In this document: piece after piece, positions 41,974 through 49,545 of the stretch | Numbering within the stretch: the first letter of the stretch is position 1 | How the letters are laid out: each line of letters begins with the position of its first letter | Assembly (NCBI RefSeq): GCF_028994775.1 | Contig: NZ_JAJQMN010000002.1 | Span: 532,418-596,417, forward strand | DNA length: 64,000 bases | DNA from: Promicromonospora iranensis | Lineage (GTDB): Bacteria; Actinomycetota; Actinomycetes; Actinomycetales; Cellulomonadaceae | Reading direction: 5' to 3' | Position numbers and translations under genes: made by a program | The notes under the pieces: model-generated | What the model was told of the DNA's origin: nothing | What the model saw: only the letters and a program-made list of their open reading frames with translations | Database searches by the model: none

Positions 41974-43386
41974 TCAGCCCGCCTGCCGCGCCAGCACCTC
42001 CCCGAGCACCCGCGCGCCCTCCGGGAACGCGCCGGGGTTCGGCCCGGAGTAGTTGAGGCGCAGGAACGGGCCGGTCGGCTCGGCGGGAAACCACTCGTCA
42101 CCCGCGGCCACGACGACGTGGGCCGCATCGCAGTCCCGGACCAGGCGTGCGACGTCGGTGGTGTCGGGGAGCCGCACCCAGAGATTAAGACCGCCCTGCG
42201 GCACCGTGTCGACGCGGGCGGCCGGTGCGTGCTCCCGGAGCGCGCCGAGCAGCAGGTCGCGCCGGGCGGCGAGCTGCTGGCGCAGGCCACGCAGGTGCGT
42301 GCGCCAGGCCGGCTGGGTCACGACGTCGAGGGCTACCGCCTGGAGCATGCCGCTCACGTACAGCGACTCGGCCTGCGCGTCCGCGAGGATGCGGTCACGG
42401 GCCGGGCCGCGGGCGACCAGCCCGGCGACACGCACCGCCGGGGAGACGCTCTTCGCCAGCGAGCGCAGGTAGACCACGTGCCCACCGTCGTCACGGGCCG
42501 CGAGTGGCACCACGTCCTGGGCGATCCCGAAGTCGTGGGCCCAGTCGTCCTCGATCACGAAGGCGCCGTGCTCGCGGGCCAGCCGGAGCACCTCGTCGGC
42601 CAGGTCCGGCGACCAGCGGGCGCCGGTCGGGTTGGCGAAGCTCGGCTGCGCGTAGAGGGCGCGCGCCCCGGTGCGGTCGAAGGCGCGTGCGAGCTCGTCG
42701 GGGTCCGGTCCCCGCGGGCCGCTCGGCACCGGCACCAGCTGCACGCCCACCTGCTCCGCGGCGAGGATCGCACCCCAGTAGGTGGGTGACTCGACGAGCA
42801 GGGGCCGCCCTGCGCCCACCAGGGCGCGGAAGACGGTGCTGAGGCTGGACTGGCTGCCGGGGAAGACGACGACGTCGCTGGGGGCCGGCGGCGTCACCCC
42901 GGTAGGTGCCGCGCCGCCGAGCTCCGCTGCGAACCACGCCTGCAGGTCGGGCAGCCCTGCGGTGGGTGGCCTGGTGACGGCGGCGTCGCTGCGCGCGGCC
43001 CGGGTGAACGCGGAGCGGACCAGGCGTTCGGGCAGCAGCTCGCGGTCCGGGTAGCCCGAGTGCAGCGCTATCACGTCGTTCGGCGCGGTGTGCAGGGCCC
43101 GGGACAGCTGCTGGCCTGGCCGGGTGCGAGGGCCGAGGGCCGCCGTCTGCCAGCCGAAGTCGTGGGCGTGCGGCACGCGCACCGCCCGGACGAAGGTGCC
43201 GACGCCGGGCCGGGTCTCCACGACACCCTGCGACGCGAGGGTGCGCAGCGCCTTCTGCACCGTGACCGGGCTCGCCCCGTACTGCGCCACGAGCGCACGG
43301 CTGGACGGCAGGCGGGCTCCCGGGGGCGCGGTCGTCAGCCACTCGTGCAGGCCGGCGACGATGCGCGCACTGCTATCGTCATACAT
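41974..43386 (-). CDS. MocR-type (GntR/aminotransferase) transcriptional regulator
   Basis: This 470-residue fusion has an N-terminal GntR winged helix (about 5-70; LPSSRALVAQYGASPVTVQK) and a class I aminotransferase-like domain with the PLP Lys in SLAKSVSPAVRVAG. MocR proteins use PLP or an amino compound as effector and usually control a divergent gene. Here the divergent gene is an EamA exporter whose ATG overlaps this ATG on the other strand. Neither start has a ribosome site, so both may be leaderless. Confidence 0.92.
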   Translation of the reverse strand: MYDDSSARIVAGLHEWLTTAPPGARLPSSRALVAQYGASPVTVQKALRTLASQGVVETRPGVGTFVRAVRVPHAHDFGWQTAALGPRTRPGQQLSRALHTAPNDVIALHSGYPDRELLPERLVRSAFTRAARSDAAVTRPPTAGLPDLQAWFAAELGGAAPTGVTPPAPSDVVVFPGSQSSLSTVFRALVGAGRPLLVESPTYWGAILAAEQVGVQLVPVPSGPRGPDPDELARAFDRTGARALYAQPSFANPTGARWSPDLADEVLRLAREHGAFVIEDDWAHDFGIAQDVVPLAARDDGGHVVYLRSLAKSVSPAVRVAGLVARGPARDRILADAQAESLYVSGMLQAVALDVVTQPAWRTHLRGLRQQLAARRDLLLGALREHAPAARVDTVPQGGLNLWVRLPDTTDVARLVRDCDAAHVVVAAGDEWFPAEPTGPFLRLNYSGPNPGAFPEGARVLGEVLARQAG

Positions 43387-43389
43387 GAC
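43378..43389. promoter_or_regulatory. Palindrome spanning both divergent start codons
   Basis: GTCATACATGAC has arms GTCAT/ATGAC and contains the ATG of the exporter gene on the plus strand and the ATG of the MocR gene on the minus strand. It is a plausible MocR operator where binding would block both transcription starts. Flanking GCTA motifs are also symmetric (43371-43374 and about 43399-43402). Confidence 0.55.
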
Positions 43390-44305
43390 AAGCAACAGTA
43401 GCGCTACCCTCCCGGCGGCACCGCCGCTATCGTCCGCCCGAGCCGGCCTCTGGTGGGGCCTTCTCGGGGTCGCGGCCTTCTCGTTCACCGTCCCCTTCAC
43501 GCGCATGGTGGTCGACGACGGCGGCATGTCACCGCTGTTCGTCTCCTGCGGCCGCGCGGTCGTCGCGGCGGCGCTCGCGGCAGTCGCCCTGGCGGTCACC
43601 CGGCAGCGCCGGCCCCGTGGCGCGCAGTGGGCGCGGCTCGCGATCGTCGCGGGTGGCGTGGTCGTCGGCTTCCCGGTGCTCACCTCGTTCGCGCTCACGA
43701 CGGCGTCGGCGAGCCACAGCGCCGTCGTCATCGCGGTGCTCCCCGCCGTGACGGCGGTGCTGGCCGTGCTGCGCGGGCGTGAGCGGACCCGGGTGTCGTT
43801 CTGGGTGACGGCAGCGCTGGGAGCGGTGGCGGCGGTCGGCTTCGCCGCCGTGCAGGGCGGCGGGACGGGCGGGCTGCACGCTGCGGACCTGCTGCTGATC
43901 GGTGCTGTCGTCGCGTGCGCCGTCGGCTACGCGGAGGGCGGGCTGCTCGCCCGCGAGCTGGGGGCGTGGCAGACCATCTCGTGGGCGCTCGTGCTCGCCG
44001 GCGTCCCGATGATGCTGCTCACAGGCGTCTCGCTGGCGCAGAGCCCGCCGACGGGCTCCCCGCTCGACTGGGCGCTGTTCGCCTACCTCGGGGTGGTGAG
44101 CATGTTCCTCGGCTTCTTCGCCTGGTACCGCGGCCTCGCGATCGGCCCGATGGCACAGGTCAGCCAGGTCCAGCTGGTCCAGCCGGTGCTCAGCATCTGC
44201 TGGGCCGCACTGCTGCTGCACGAACAGCTCACCTGGCCGACGGTGCTCGGCGGGCTGGCGGTGATCGCCTGCGCGGGCGCGGCCGTCCGGTCCCGGCTGC
44301 GGTAG
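43385..44305 (+). CDS. EamA/DMT-family exporter
   Basis: This 306-residue protein has ten predicted transmembrane helices in two EamA repeats; the second ends QLVQPVLSICWAALLLHEQLTW, a typical signature. ATG 43385 is used because the upstream divergent gene leaves no other option with this geometry. Regulation by the adjacent MocR protein is likely. Family members export amino acids or metabolites; here PLP-related or amino compounds are possible. Confidence 0.88.
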   Translation: MTSNSSATLPAAPPLSSARAGLWWGLLGVAAFSFTVPFTRMVVDDGGMSPLFVSCGRAVVAAALAAVALAVTRQRRPRGAQWARLAIVAGGVVVGFPVLTSFALTTASASHSAVVIAVLPAVTAVLAVLRGRERTRVSFWVTAALGAVAAVGFAAVQGGGTGGLHAADLLLIGAVVACAVGYAEGGLLARELGAWQTISWALVLAGVPMMLLTGVSLAQSPPTGSPLDWALFAYLGVVSMFLGFFAWYRGLAIGPMAQVSQVQLVQPVLSICWAALLLHEQLTWPTVLGGLAVIACAGAAVRSRLR

Positions 44306-44377
44306 CCGGGCGGCGCGGAGCAGCGTCCGGCGTCAGGCAGACTGGGGGCGACCCGCCCCGCCTCCGGAAGGTTCCGC

Positions 44378-44743
44378 ATGCCCGCGATGTCTCGCCTCGG
44401 CCGCCTGTTCGCCATCGTCGCCTGGATCGAGGCGTTCACCTGGGCCGGACTACTGGTCGGGATGTTCCTCAAGTACGTCACGGAGACCACCGAGGCGGGG
44501 GTGTGGCTGTTCGGTCGGCTCCACGGCGGCGCGTTCGTGCTGTTCGTGGTGGTGACGCTGATCGTGGCGGTCAGGCTGCGCTGGGGCTGGTTCCGGACGC
44601 TCGTGGCGCTCGCCGCCGCGGTCCCGCCGCTGACCACGCTGCTCGCCGAGTGGTGGCTCAAGCGGTCCGGCCACCTCGCTGACCCGGCCGACCGCGAGGC
44701 TGCCGCCGGGAGGACGGCGGACCTGCAGCCGACGCACCGGTAA
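44378..44743 (+). CDS. DUF3817 membrane protein
   Basis: This 121-residue protein has three hydrophobic segments and the DUF3817 pattern RLFAIVAWIEAFTWAGLL, then HGGAFVLFVV and a final amphipathic stretch. It starts at ATG 44378 with GGAAGG upstream. Function unknown; the family is widespread in actinobacteria. Confidence 0.88.
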   Translation: MPAMSRLGRLFAIVAWIEAFTWAGLLVGMFLKYVTETTEAGVWLFGRLHGGAFVLFVVVTLIVAVRLRWGWFRTLVALAAAVPPLTTLLAEWWLKRSGHLADPADREAAAGRTADLQPTHR

Positions 44744-44810
44744 CCGGTCAGCGCCGGCACACCGCCTCGGCCACCTCAGGCCGGTAGCAGGCCGGAGCTC
44801 TCGTCCGGAC

Positions 44811-44847
44811 TTGAACCTCACGCCACGTGAGGGGCCACGCTGGCGCC
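44811..44847 (+). promoter_or_regulatory. MerR-type promoter of the VOC gene
   Basis: TTGAAC (44811-44816) is a -35 element followed by the dyad CCTCACG/CGTGAGG (44816-44832, 3-base spacer) lying in the promoter spacer. A 19-bp spacing puts a weak -10 at about 44836-44841 and the start of transcription at ATG 44848. This is the layout used by MerR-family activators, and a MerR/TipAS gene follows. Confidence 0.65.
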
Positions 44848-45357
44848 ATGACCGATATATTTCCTGCCTTCGACATGGGCCCCGTCCCCCTTCCCGGACC
44901 GGACGCCGAGCCCCCCGAGCTGTTTCGCGGCATCTACGGCATGCCGATGTTCGTGAACGTGCCCACGGGGGACATGGCCGCCTCCGTCGAGTTCTGGACG
45001 CGTGGCCTCGGCTTCTTCGAGTTCTTCGCTGCCCCGGGCCGCGTCACCCACCTGCGGCGCTGGGCGTTCCAGGACGTCCTGCTGGTCCCGACGGAGGCCG
45101 CGGACAGCCCGGCTCCGGCGAGCGTGAGCTTCTCGTGCGTGCTGAGCCAGGTGGAACAGATCGCCGCTGCCTGCGAGGAGCTGCTGCCCGGCAGCACCAC
45201 CGGACCACGCCGGACGCCCTGGAACACCGTCGACGTCGAGGTGGTCACACCGGAGAACATGCGGGTGGTCATGACGGCTGCCCGTCCCTTCGACCCGGCC
45301 AGCGCCGAGGCCCAGTCCCTGCGCGAGGACCTGGGCATCGAGGGTCCCTCCGCGTGA
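44848..45357 (+). CDS. VOC-family (glyoxalase/bleomycin-resistance fold) protein
   Basis: This 169-residue protein has the VOC pattern: MFVNVPTGDMAASVEFWTRGLGF, a middle HLRRWAFQDVLLVP strand and a second half ending VTPENMRVVMTAARP. ATG 44848 coincides with the start predicted for the MerR-type promoter, so the message may be leaderless. A GTG 21 bases upstream lies inside the operator. VOC proteins bind or modify small molecules, and the link to a TipAS-type sensor suggests a role in drug or electrophile response. Confidence 0.82.
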   Translation: MTDIFPAFDMGPVPLPGPDAEPPELFRGIYGMPMFVNVPTGDMAASVEFWTRGLGFFEFFAAPGRVTHLRRWAFQDVLLVPTEAADSPAPASVSFSCVLSQVEQIAAACEELLPGSTTGPRRTPWNTVDVEVVTPENMRVVMTAARPFDPASAEAQSLREDLGIEGPSA

Positions 45358-45397
45358 GGTCGCCCCGGTGACCGGGCCTGCTGCGAGACTGGACCGG

Positions 45398-46216
45398 ATG
45401 ACGCACCAGGGCACCACCGACGCGGTGCCGCCGGACGGCCTGACCGTCGGCGGCGCCGCGTCCGCCGTGGGCGTCACGGTCCGGACCCTGCACCACTGGG
45501 ACGAGGTGGGTCTGGCCCGCCCGTCCCAGCGCACCTCGGGCGGTCATCGGCTCTACGACGCCGCGGACGTCGCCCGGCTCCACCGGGTACGCCTCTACCG
45601 CGAGCTCGGTGTCCCCCTCGCCGACATCGGTGCCCTGCTCGACGCGCCGACCGACGACGCGGAAGACTCCCTCCGCAGGCAGCTGGACCAGGTGCGCGAG
45701 CACATCAGGCGCCTGGAACGCTCGGCGGACGCACTGGACCGGCTGATCGAGGCGCGCCGCTCCGGCATCCTGCTCTCCCCCGGGGAGCAGGTGGAGATCT
45801 TCGGCGAACGCTGGGAGCCGTCCCAGCAGCTCGTGGCCAGGGACCGTTGGGGCGACAGCGAGCAGTGGGCGCAGTACGCCGAACGGGCCGCGGACCGGAG
45901 CCCGGAGGACTGGCGCCGGATCATGGCGGACGTCGAGGCACTGCACGGCGACCTGGCCATGGCCGTCCGCGAGGGGGTGCGGCCGGGGAGCGAGCGGGCG
46001 AACGCCCTGGCCGAGCGGCACCGCGCGTCGATGAGCACCTACTTCGACTGCACCCACTCGATGCACGTCTGCCTGGCCCGCTCCTACGTCGACGACCCGG
46101 GTTTCCTGAAGTTCTACGACGACATCGAGGTGGGCCTCGCCGGCTGGCTCCGCGACATCGTGGACGCCAACGCCCTGGCCCACGGCGTCGACCCCGCGAC
46201 CGCCACCTGGACCTGA
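45398..46216 (+). CDS. MerR-family regulator with TipAS ligand-binding domain
   Basis: This 272-residue protein has a MerR helix-turn-helix (about 15-85; VRTLHHWDEVGLARPSQRT with GGHRLY), a coiled-coil dimer helix (about 85-130) and a TipAS-type C-terminal domain (about 150-260) with AERHRASMSTYFDCTH and FLKFYDDIEVGLAGWL. TipAS domains bind thiopeptides and other amphipathic drugs. ATG 45398 has GAGACT seven bases upstream, a leaderless layout; GTG 45368 is an alternative. It probably activates the preceding VOC gene. Confidence 0.88.
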   Translation: MTHQGTTDAVPPDGLTVGGAASAVGVTVRTLHHWDEVGLARPSQRTSGGHRLYDAADVARLHRVRLYRELGVPLADIGALLDAPTDDAEDSLRRQLDQVREHIRRLERSADALDRLIEARRSGILLSPGEQVEIFGERWEPSQQLVARDRWGDSEQWAQYAERAADRSPEDWRRIMADVEALHGDLAMAVREGVRPGSERANALAERHRASMSTYFDCTHSMHVCLARSYVDDPGFLKFYDDIEVGLAGWLRDIVDANALAHGVDPATATWT

Positions 46217-46277
46217 GCCGAGGCGGCATGCGCCTCGCGGGGCGGCGGTGGCCGGTGTCCCAGGCCTTGGCCTGTGG

Positions 46278-46317
46278 CAAAAACCACGTGTACCGCGCCG
46301 GGCCGGTGTCGTAGCAT
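46278..46317 (+). promoter_or_regulatory. WhiB7-like promoter upstream of the FBP gene
   Basis: An A-rich patch CAAAAACC (46278-46285) lies just before a poor -35 region (around 46289-46294), and TAGCAT (46312-46317) is a good -10 at proper distance. An AT-rich patch upstream of -35 is the mark of WhiB7-activated promoters in actinobacteria. The match is by eye only. Confidence 0.4.
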
Positions 46318-46380
46318 CGAACGGTCGGCTGCGCGGCGATCTGGCCCGGCCGGCCTCACGGAACACACGAGGAGCGAGAG

Positions 46381-46461
46381 ATGCGGGAACTCACCGCGGG
46401 ATGCGGGGCGGCCGTCACGGCCTGCTCGGGCAGCGCCCGGACCCGCGTCACGACTCTCTGA
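46381..46461 (+). CDS. Possible 26-residue leader peptide upstream of the FBP gene
   Basis: ATG 46381 follows GAGGAGCGAGAG, the best ribosome site in the 470-bp gap, and reads 26 codons to TGA. The product has two Cys and many Ala, Thr and Arg, and resembles nothing known. It sits between a candidate WhiB7-type promoter and the FBP gene, where attenuating upstream ORFs are found in WhiB7-regulated resistance genes. It may not be translated. The rest of 46217-46689 has no supported gene. Confidence 0.3.
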   Translation: MRELTAGCGAAVTACSGSARTRVTTL

Positions 46462-46608
46462 TCACGCACGGCAGCATCCCGCACGGACCGCTTCGACGGT
46501 CGCGCGCCGCGGCCGCACGTCGGAGGCGGGCGCGGCATCGTCCCCTGCCCTGCCGCCTGCCTGCCCGGTGACCCGAACGTGTCGGTGACCGAGGCGCCGT
46601 CGTACACA

Positions 46609-46645
46609 CCCTGTCGTGCACCCCCTGTCGTGCACACCCTGCGAC
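46609..46645. repeat. Short tandem repeat, period 14 bp
   Basis: CCCTGTCGTGCA occurs at 46609-46620 and 46623-46634, followed by a partial third copy. The repeat lies in the leader of the FBP gene, about 50 bp before its start. Confidence 0.6.
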
Positions 46646-46689
46646 GGCCGATGGCCGGTGGCCTCCGAACGACCGGAAGCCGATACCCC

Positions 46690-47196
46690 ATGAACCCTCT
46701 GACCGAGAAGCAGATCCGCGCGTCCTTCGTGAACGCGAGCAAGCGGGAGGCCGCGCAGGCCACCCTTCCCGACCTCGACACGCTCGACTGGGAGCGGCTC
46801 GACTACCTCGGATGGCACGACCGCAAGGCGCCCCTGTCCGCGTACGTGGTGCTCGAGCTCGACGGCGAACCGGCCGGCGTGCTGCTGCGCTCCGCCGACG
46901 CCAAGGCGGGCCGCGCGCGTACCAAGGGCGTGTGCGCCTGGTGCGAGGACGTCGTCGTCACGGACGACGTCTCCCTCTACGTCGCCCGCCGTGGCGGTGC
47001 CTCGGGGCGCAACGGGAACACCATCGGCACGCTGATCTGCACCGAGTTCGGCTGCTCGCGGAACGTGCGGCGCATGCCGACGTTCACGGAGGCGGGCAAC
47101 GACCCCGCCATGCGTGCGCTGATCACCGACCGGCGCATCGCGGGTCTGCGCGAGCGGGCCGCGCGGTTCGTCGCAGAGGTCTGCAGCACGCGCTGA
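46690..47196 (+). CDS. FBP-domain protein (EF-G-binding, FusB-like)
   Basis: This 168-residue protein has an N-terminal helical part (LTEKQIRASFVNASKREA) and a C-terminal treble-clef zinc finger with Cys ligands in CAWCEDVV and CTEFGCSRNVRR, as in FusB/FBP proteins that bind elongation factor G and free stalled post-translocation ribosomes, giving fusidic-acid tolerance in some bacteria. ATG 46690 has only a weak ribosome site. A long leader with a short ORF and a candidate WhiB7-type promoter precedes it. Confidence 0.85.
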   Translation: MNPLTEKQIRASFVNASKREAAQATLPDLDTLDWERLDYLGWHDRKAPLSAYVVLELDGEPAGVLLRSADAKAGRARTKGVCAWCEDVVVTDDVSLYVARRGGASGRNGNTIGTLICTEFGCSRNVRRMPTFTEAGNDPAMRALITDRRIAGLRERAARFVAEVCSTR

Positions 47197-47203
47197 TGAA
47201 GGT

Positions 47204-47240
47204 GTCGGGCGCACAGGTTCCGTAGGCCTGTGCGTCCGAC
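47204..47240 (+). terminator. Hairpin terminator after the FBP gene
   Basis: Arms 47204-47217 (GTCGGGCGCACAGG) and 47227-47240 pair over 14 bp with one mismatch, eight bases past the FBP stop. Confidence 0.7.
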
Positions 47241-47289
47241 ATCCGCGGATGCGGGCGGTCGGACGGCGCCGGGGCGCACCTCCGGCGGT

Positions 47290-47583
47290 TCATGCCGGTG
47301 AACCGACCCCGGCCCGGAGGCGTGCGGCCGCAGCGACGGCCGCCTCGCACCACACGACGGCCGGCCGGTCGACGGCGCCGTGCACCACTATCTGGCGGCA
47401 CAGCTCGCCCAGCCCCTCGGTGGCGGCCCGCTCAGCGTCGACCCCGGGGAACATCCGGCGCACCGAGAAGACGACGGCGCGGCGGTGCGCCGCCCACTCC
47501 GAGGGGTTCGAAGCGAGGCCGTAGGTCCCGCTCCTCGTGTGGGTCGTGGTCTGGGTCGTGGTCTGGGTCATGGTCTGCGTCAT
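47290..47583 (-). CDS. Hypothetical protein with Thr/Gln repeat at N-terminus
   Basis: This 97-residue reading frame begins with MTQTMTQTTTQTTTHT, encoded by a 12-bp tandem repeat, then continues with a normal-looking sequence (SEWAAHRRAVVFSVRRMFPG, then helices). I do not recognise it. A hairpin with 7-bp arms CGGTTCA/TGAACCG (47286-47305) coincides with its stop, which supports it being a real gene. There is no ribosome site; a leaderless start is possible. Confidence 0.5.
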   Translation of the reverse strand: MTQTMTQTTTQTTTHTRSGTYGLASNPSEWAAHRRAVVFSVRRMFPGVDAERAATEGLGELCRQIVVHGAVDRPAVVWCEAAVAAAARLRAGVGSPA

Positions 47584-47663
47584 GCACTACAGACGCACCG
47601 ACCGCACGAATGTCACAGCACTTCGGCGACCGAGTTGTCAGTGTCGCGAAGTAGCCTCTCAGC

Positions 47664-48182
47664 GTGCCCCTCTCCGACCGTGAACCGCGCCTCGACTCCG
47701 CCGATCCGGCCGCCCTGTTCACCGCCTACCTGGACTACTACCGGCAGGCCGTGGACCGGAAGCTGCGCGGCCTGTCGGACGCCGACCTGCGCGCTTCCCG
47801 CCTCCCCTCCGGCTGGTCACCGCTCGAGCTGCTGATTCACCTGGTGCACATGGAGCAGCGCTGGTTCCGGTGGGGCTTCCTGGCGGAGCCGGTCGAGCGA
47901 CCGTGGGGCGACCACGCGGACCAGGAGCCGCACGCCCCCTGGGCGGTGCCCGACGGCGTCGGGCTGGACGAGCTGCTCCGGGACCTCCATGCCGGTGGCG
48001 GCGTGACCAGCGAGGTGCTCTCGACCCACGCCCTTGACGAGCGCGGCGCGCTGGGCGGGCGGTTCACCGAGGATCCGCCGACGCTCGCGTGGATCTGTTT
48101 CCACGTGCTGCAGGAGTACGCCCGCCACGCGGGCCACCTGGACATCTCCGCGGAGCTGGCGGGCGGTGCGACGGGCGAATGA
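47664..48182 (+). CDS. DinB-family (DUF664) protein
   Basis: This 172-residue protein has the DinB four-helix pattern with the His-bearing segments LELLIHLVHMEQRWFRWG and VLQEYARHAGHLDISAE. GTG 47664 lies six bases after TAGCCT (47652-47657), so the message is probably leaderless. The stop overlaps the start of the GH25 gene by four bases, so both are coupled. DinB-like enzymes often use mycothiol in actinobacteria; no substrate can be named. Confidence 0.88.
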   Translation: MPLSDREPRLDSADPAALFTAYLDYYRQAVDRKLRGLSDADLRASRLPSGWSPLELLIHLVHMEQRWFRWGFLAEPVERPWGDHADQEPHAPWAVPDGVGLDELLRDLHAGGGVTSEVLSTHALDERGALGGRFTEDPPTLAWICFHVLQEYARHAGHLDISAELAGGATGE

Positions 48183-48916
48183 GCACTGGTCGAAAAGCCG
48201 TGTGGACGACGGCGGCGGGCGTCGCCGTCGTAGCGGTGCTCGGCGTGCTCGTGGCCAACGGCGTCGTCTGGCCCAACCGGATCCCCGCCGCCCGGTACGA
48301 CGTGCGGGGTGTGGACGTCGCGCACTACCAGGGCGAGATCGACTGGGACGTGCTGGCCGCGCAGGACCTCGACTTCGCCTGGATCAAGGCCACCGAGGGC
48401 GCCTCGCACACCGACCCGCGGTTCGCCGCGAACTGGGCGGCCGCCACCCGGACCGACCTGCTCGTCGGCGCGTACCACTTCATGAGCTTCGAGAGCCCGG
48501 GCGCCGAACAGGCGGCGCAGCTCGCCGCCGAGGTCCCGGCGACCCCCGGGACCCTTCCGCCGGTGATCGACCTGGAGTTCTACGGCGCGTTCTACGAGGA
48601 CCACCCGTCACCGGAAACGGTGCGCGCGATCCTCGACCCGCTCGTCGCGGGGATCGAGGAGCACTACGGTGCCGCTCCGATCGTGTACGCGACGCAGGAG
48701 GCGTACGACCTGTACCTCGCCGGTCGCTACCCGGACCTGCCCGTCTGGATCCGGTCGGTCGCGTGGACGCCCCGGCTGTCCGACGGGCGCGACTGGACGA
48801 TCTGGCAGTACTCGAACCGCGACCGGCTGCCCGGCTACGACGGCGTCGAGCCGTACATCGACATGAACGTGTTCGCGGGGACACGCGCCGAGCTCGAGGC
48901 GCTCACGCTCGACTGA
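48179..48916 (+). CDS. GH25 lysozyme-like muramidase, membrane-anchored
   Basis: This 245-residue protein has an N-terminal transmembrane segment (about 8-30) and a GH25 catalytic barrel: GVDVAHYQGEIDW, FAWIKATEGASHTDPRF, VIDLEFYG and WTIWQYSNRDRLPGYDG, containing the conserved acidic residues. It would cleave the MurNAc-GlcNAc bond of peptidoglycan outside the membrane. The start ATG overlaps the DinB stop. There is no separate cell-wall-binding domain. Confidence 0.92.
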   Translation: MSTGRKAVWTTAAGVAVVAVLGVLVANGVVWPNRIPAARYDVRGVDVAHYQGEIDWDVLAAQDLDFAWIKATEGASHTDPRFAANWAAATRTDLLVGAYHFMSFESPGAEQAAQLAAEVPATPGTLPPVIDLEFYGAFYEDHPSPETVRAILDPLVAGIEEHYGAAPIVYATQEAYDLYLAGRYPDLPVWIRSVAWTPRLSDGRDWTIWQYSNRDRLPGYDGVEPYIDMNVFAGTRAELEALTLD

Positions 48917-48939
48917 GCCGGGTGGGTCAGGGCAGGGCG

Positions 48940-49458
48940 TCAGGGCACGGCGATGGTGCCGACCAGCTGACCACCGCTGTCCACCACCTCGAAACCGATG
49001 CGCTCCAGAGACCTCCGGACGACCGTCGAGCGCGCCGTCGTCCGCGCCACCAGACGCTTGGCGTCCATGGTCTGCGCCGCGGCGAGTGCCCAGTAGGCCA
49101 CCTCGCCGGAGATGCCCTGGCCGCGGTACGACCGGCCGAGCCAGAGGCCGACCTCTCGCGCGGTCGGGTCGCCGTCGACCAGGGCCAGGCGCGCGGCGCC
49201 CACCACCCTGCCCCTGGCGGTGACCGCCCAGGTCACCTCGGGGACCGGGGCGTGCGGGTTCACCCGGCACCGGCGGTGGTACTCCCGGAACGCGCCCTTG
49301 CGAAGGTCGGTCCAGGTGGTGCGGGGCTCGGTGGCCGACTCGCCGGAGGCGGGCGGCATCACCTCGCCGGGCTGGGCCTCGGCGACAGCCAGGGCGAGGA
49401 GGACCTCGAGCACGTCTTCGTCCACGGGAACCAGGTCGACCATCATCTGCGACGTCAC
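48940..49458 (-). CDS. GNAT-family acetyltransferase
   Basis: This 172-residue protein has a GNAT fold with VGLWLGRSYRGQGISGEVAYWAL, where RGQGIS is the acetyl-CoA pyrophosphate loop, and the late SLERIGFEVVD. It resembles RimJ-like enzymes. GTG 49458 lies seven bases after TATCAT, consistent with a leaderless message; ATG codons 49446 and 49443 are alternatives. Substrate unknown. Confidence 0.85.
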   Translation of the reverse strand: MTSQMMVDLVPVDEDVLEVLLALAVAEAQPGEVMPPASGESATEPRTTWTDLRKGAFREYHRRCRVNPHAPVPEVTWAVTARGRVVGAARLALVDGDPTAREVGLWLGRSYRGQGISGEVAYWALAAAQTMDAKRLVARTTARSTVVRRSLERIGFEVVDSGGQLVGTIAVP

Positions 49459-49545
49459 CTCGCGGATGATAGTCGCATTTCGGACCCCTTGGGAGTGGTG
49501 AAACTTTCAACCACCTGACTCGGGGTCAGCAGCGAGACGAAGGGC

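Noticed and set aside
46356..46781. A minus-strand 141-codon frame across the FBP leader
   Set aside because: It overlaps the start of the FBP gene, has no ribosome site and no recognisable sequence.
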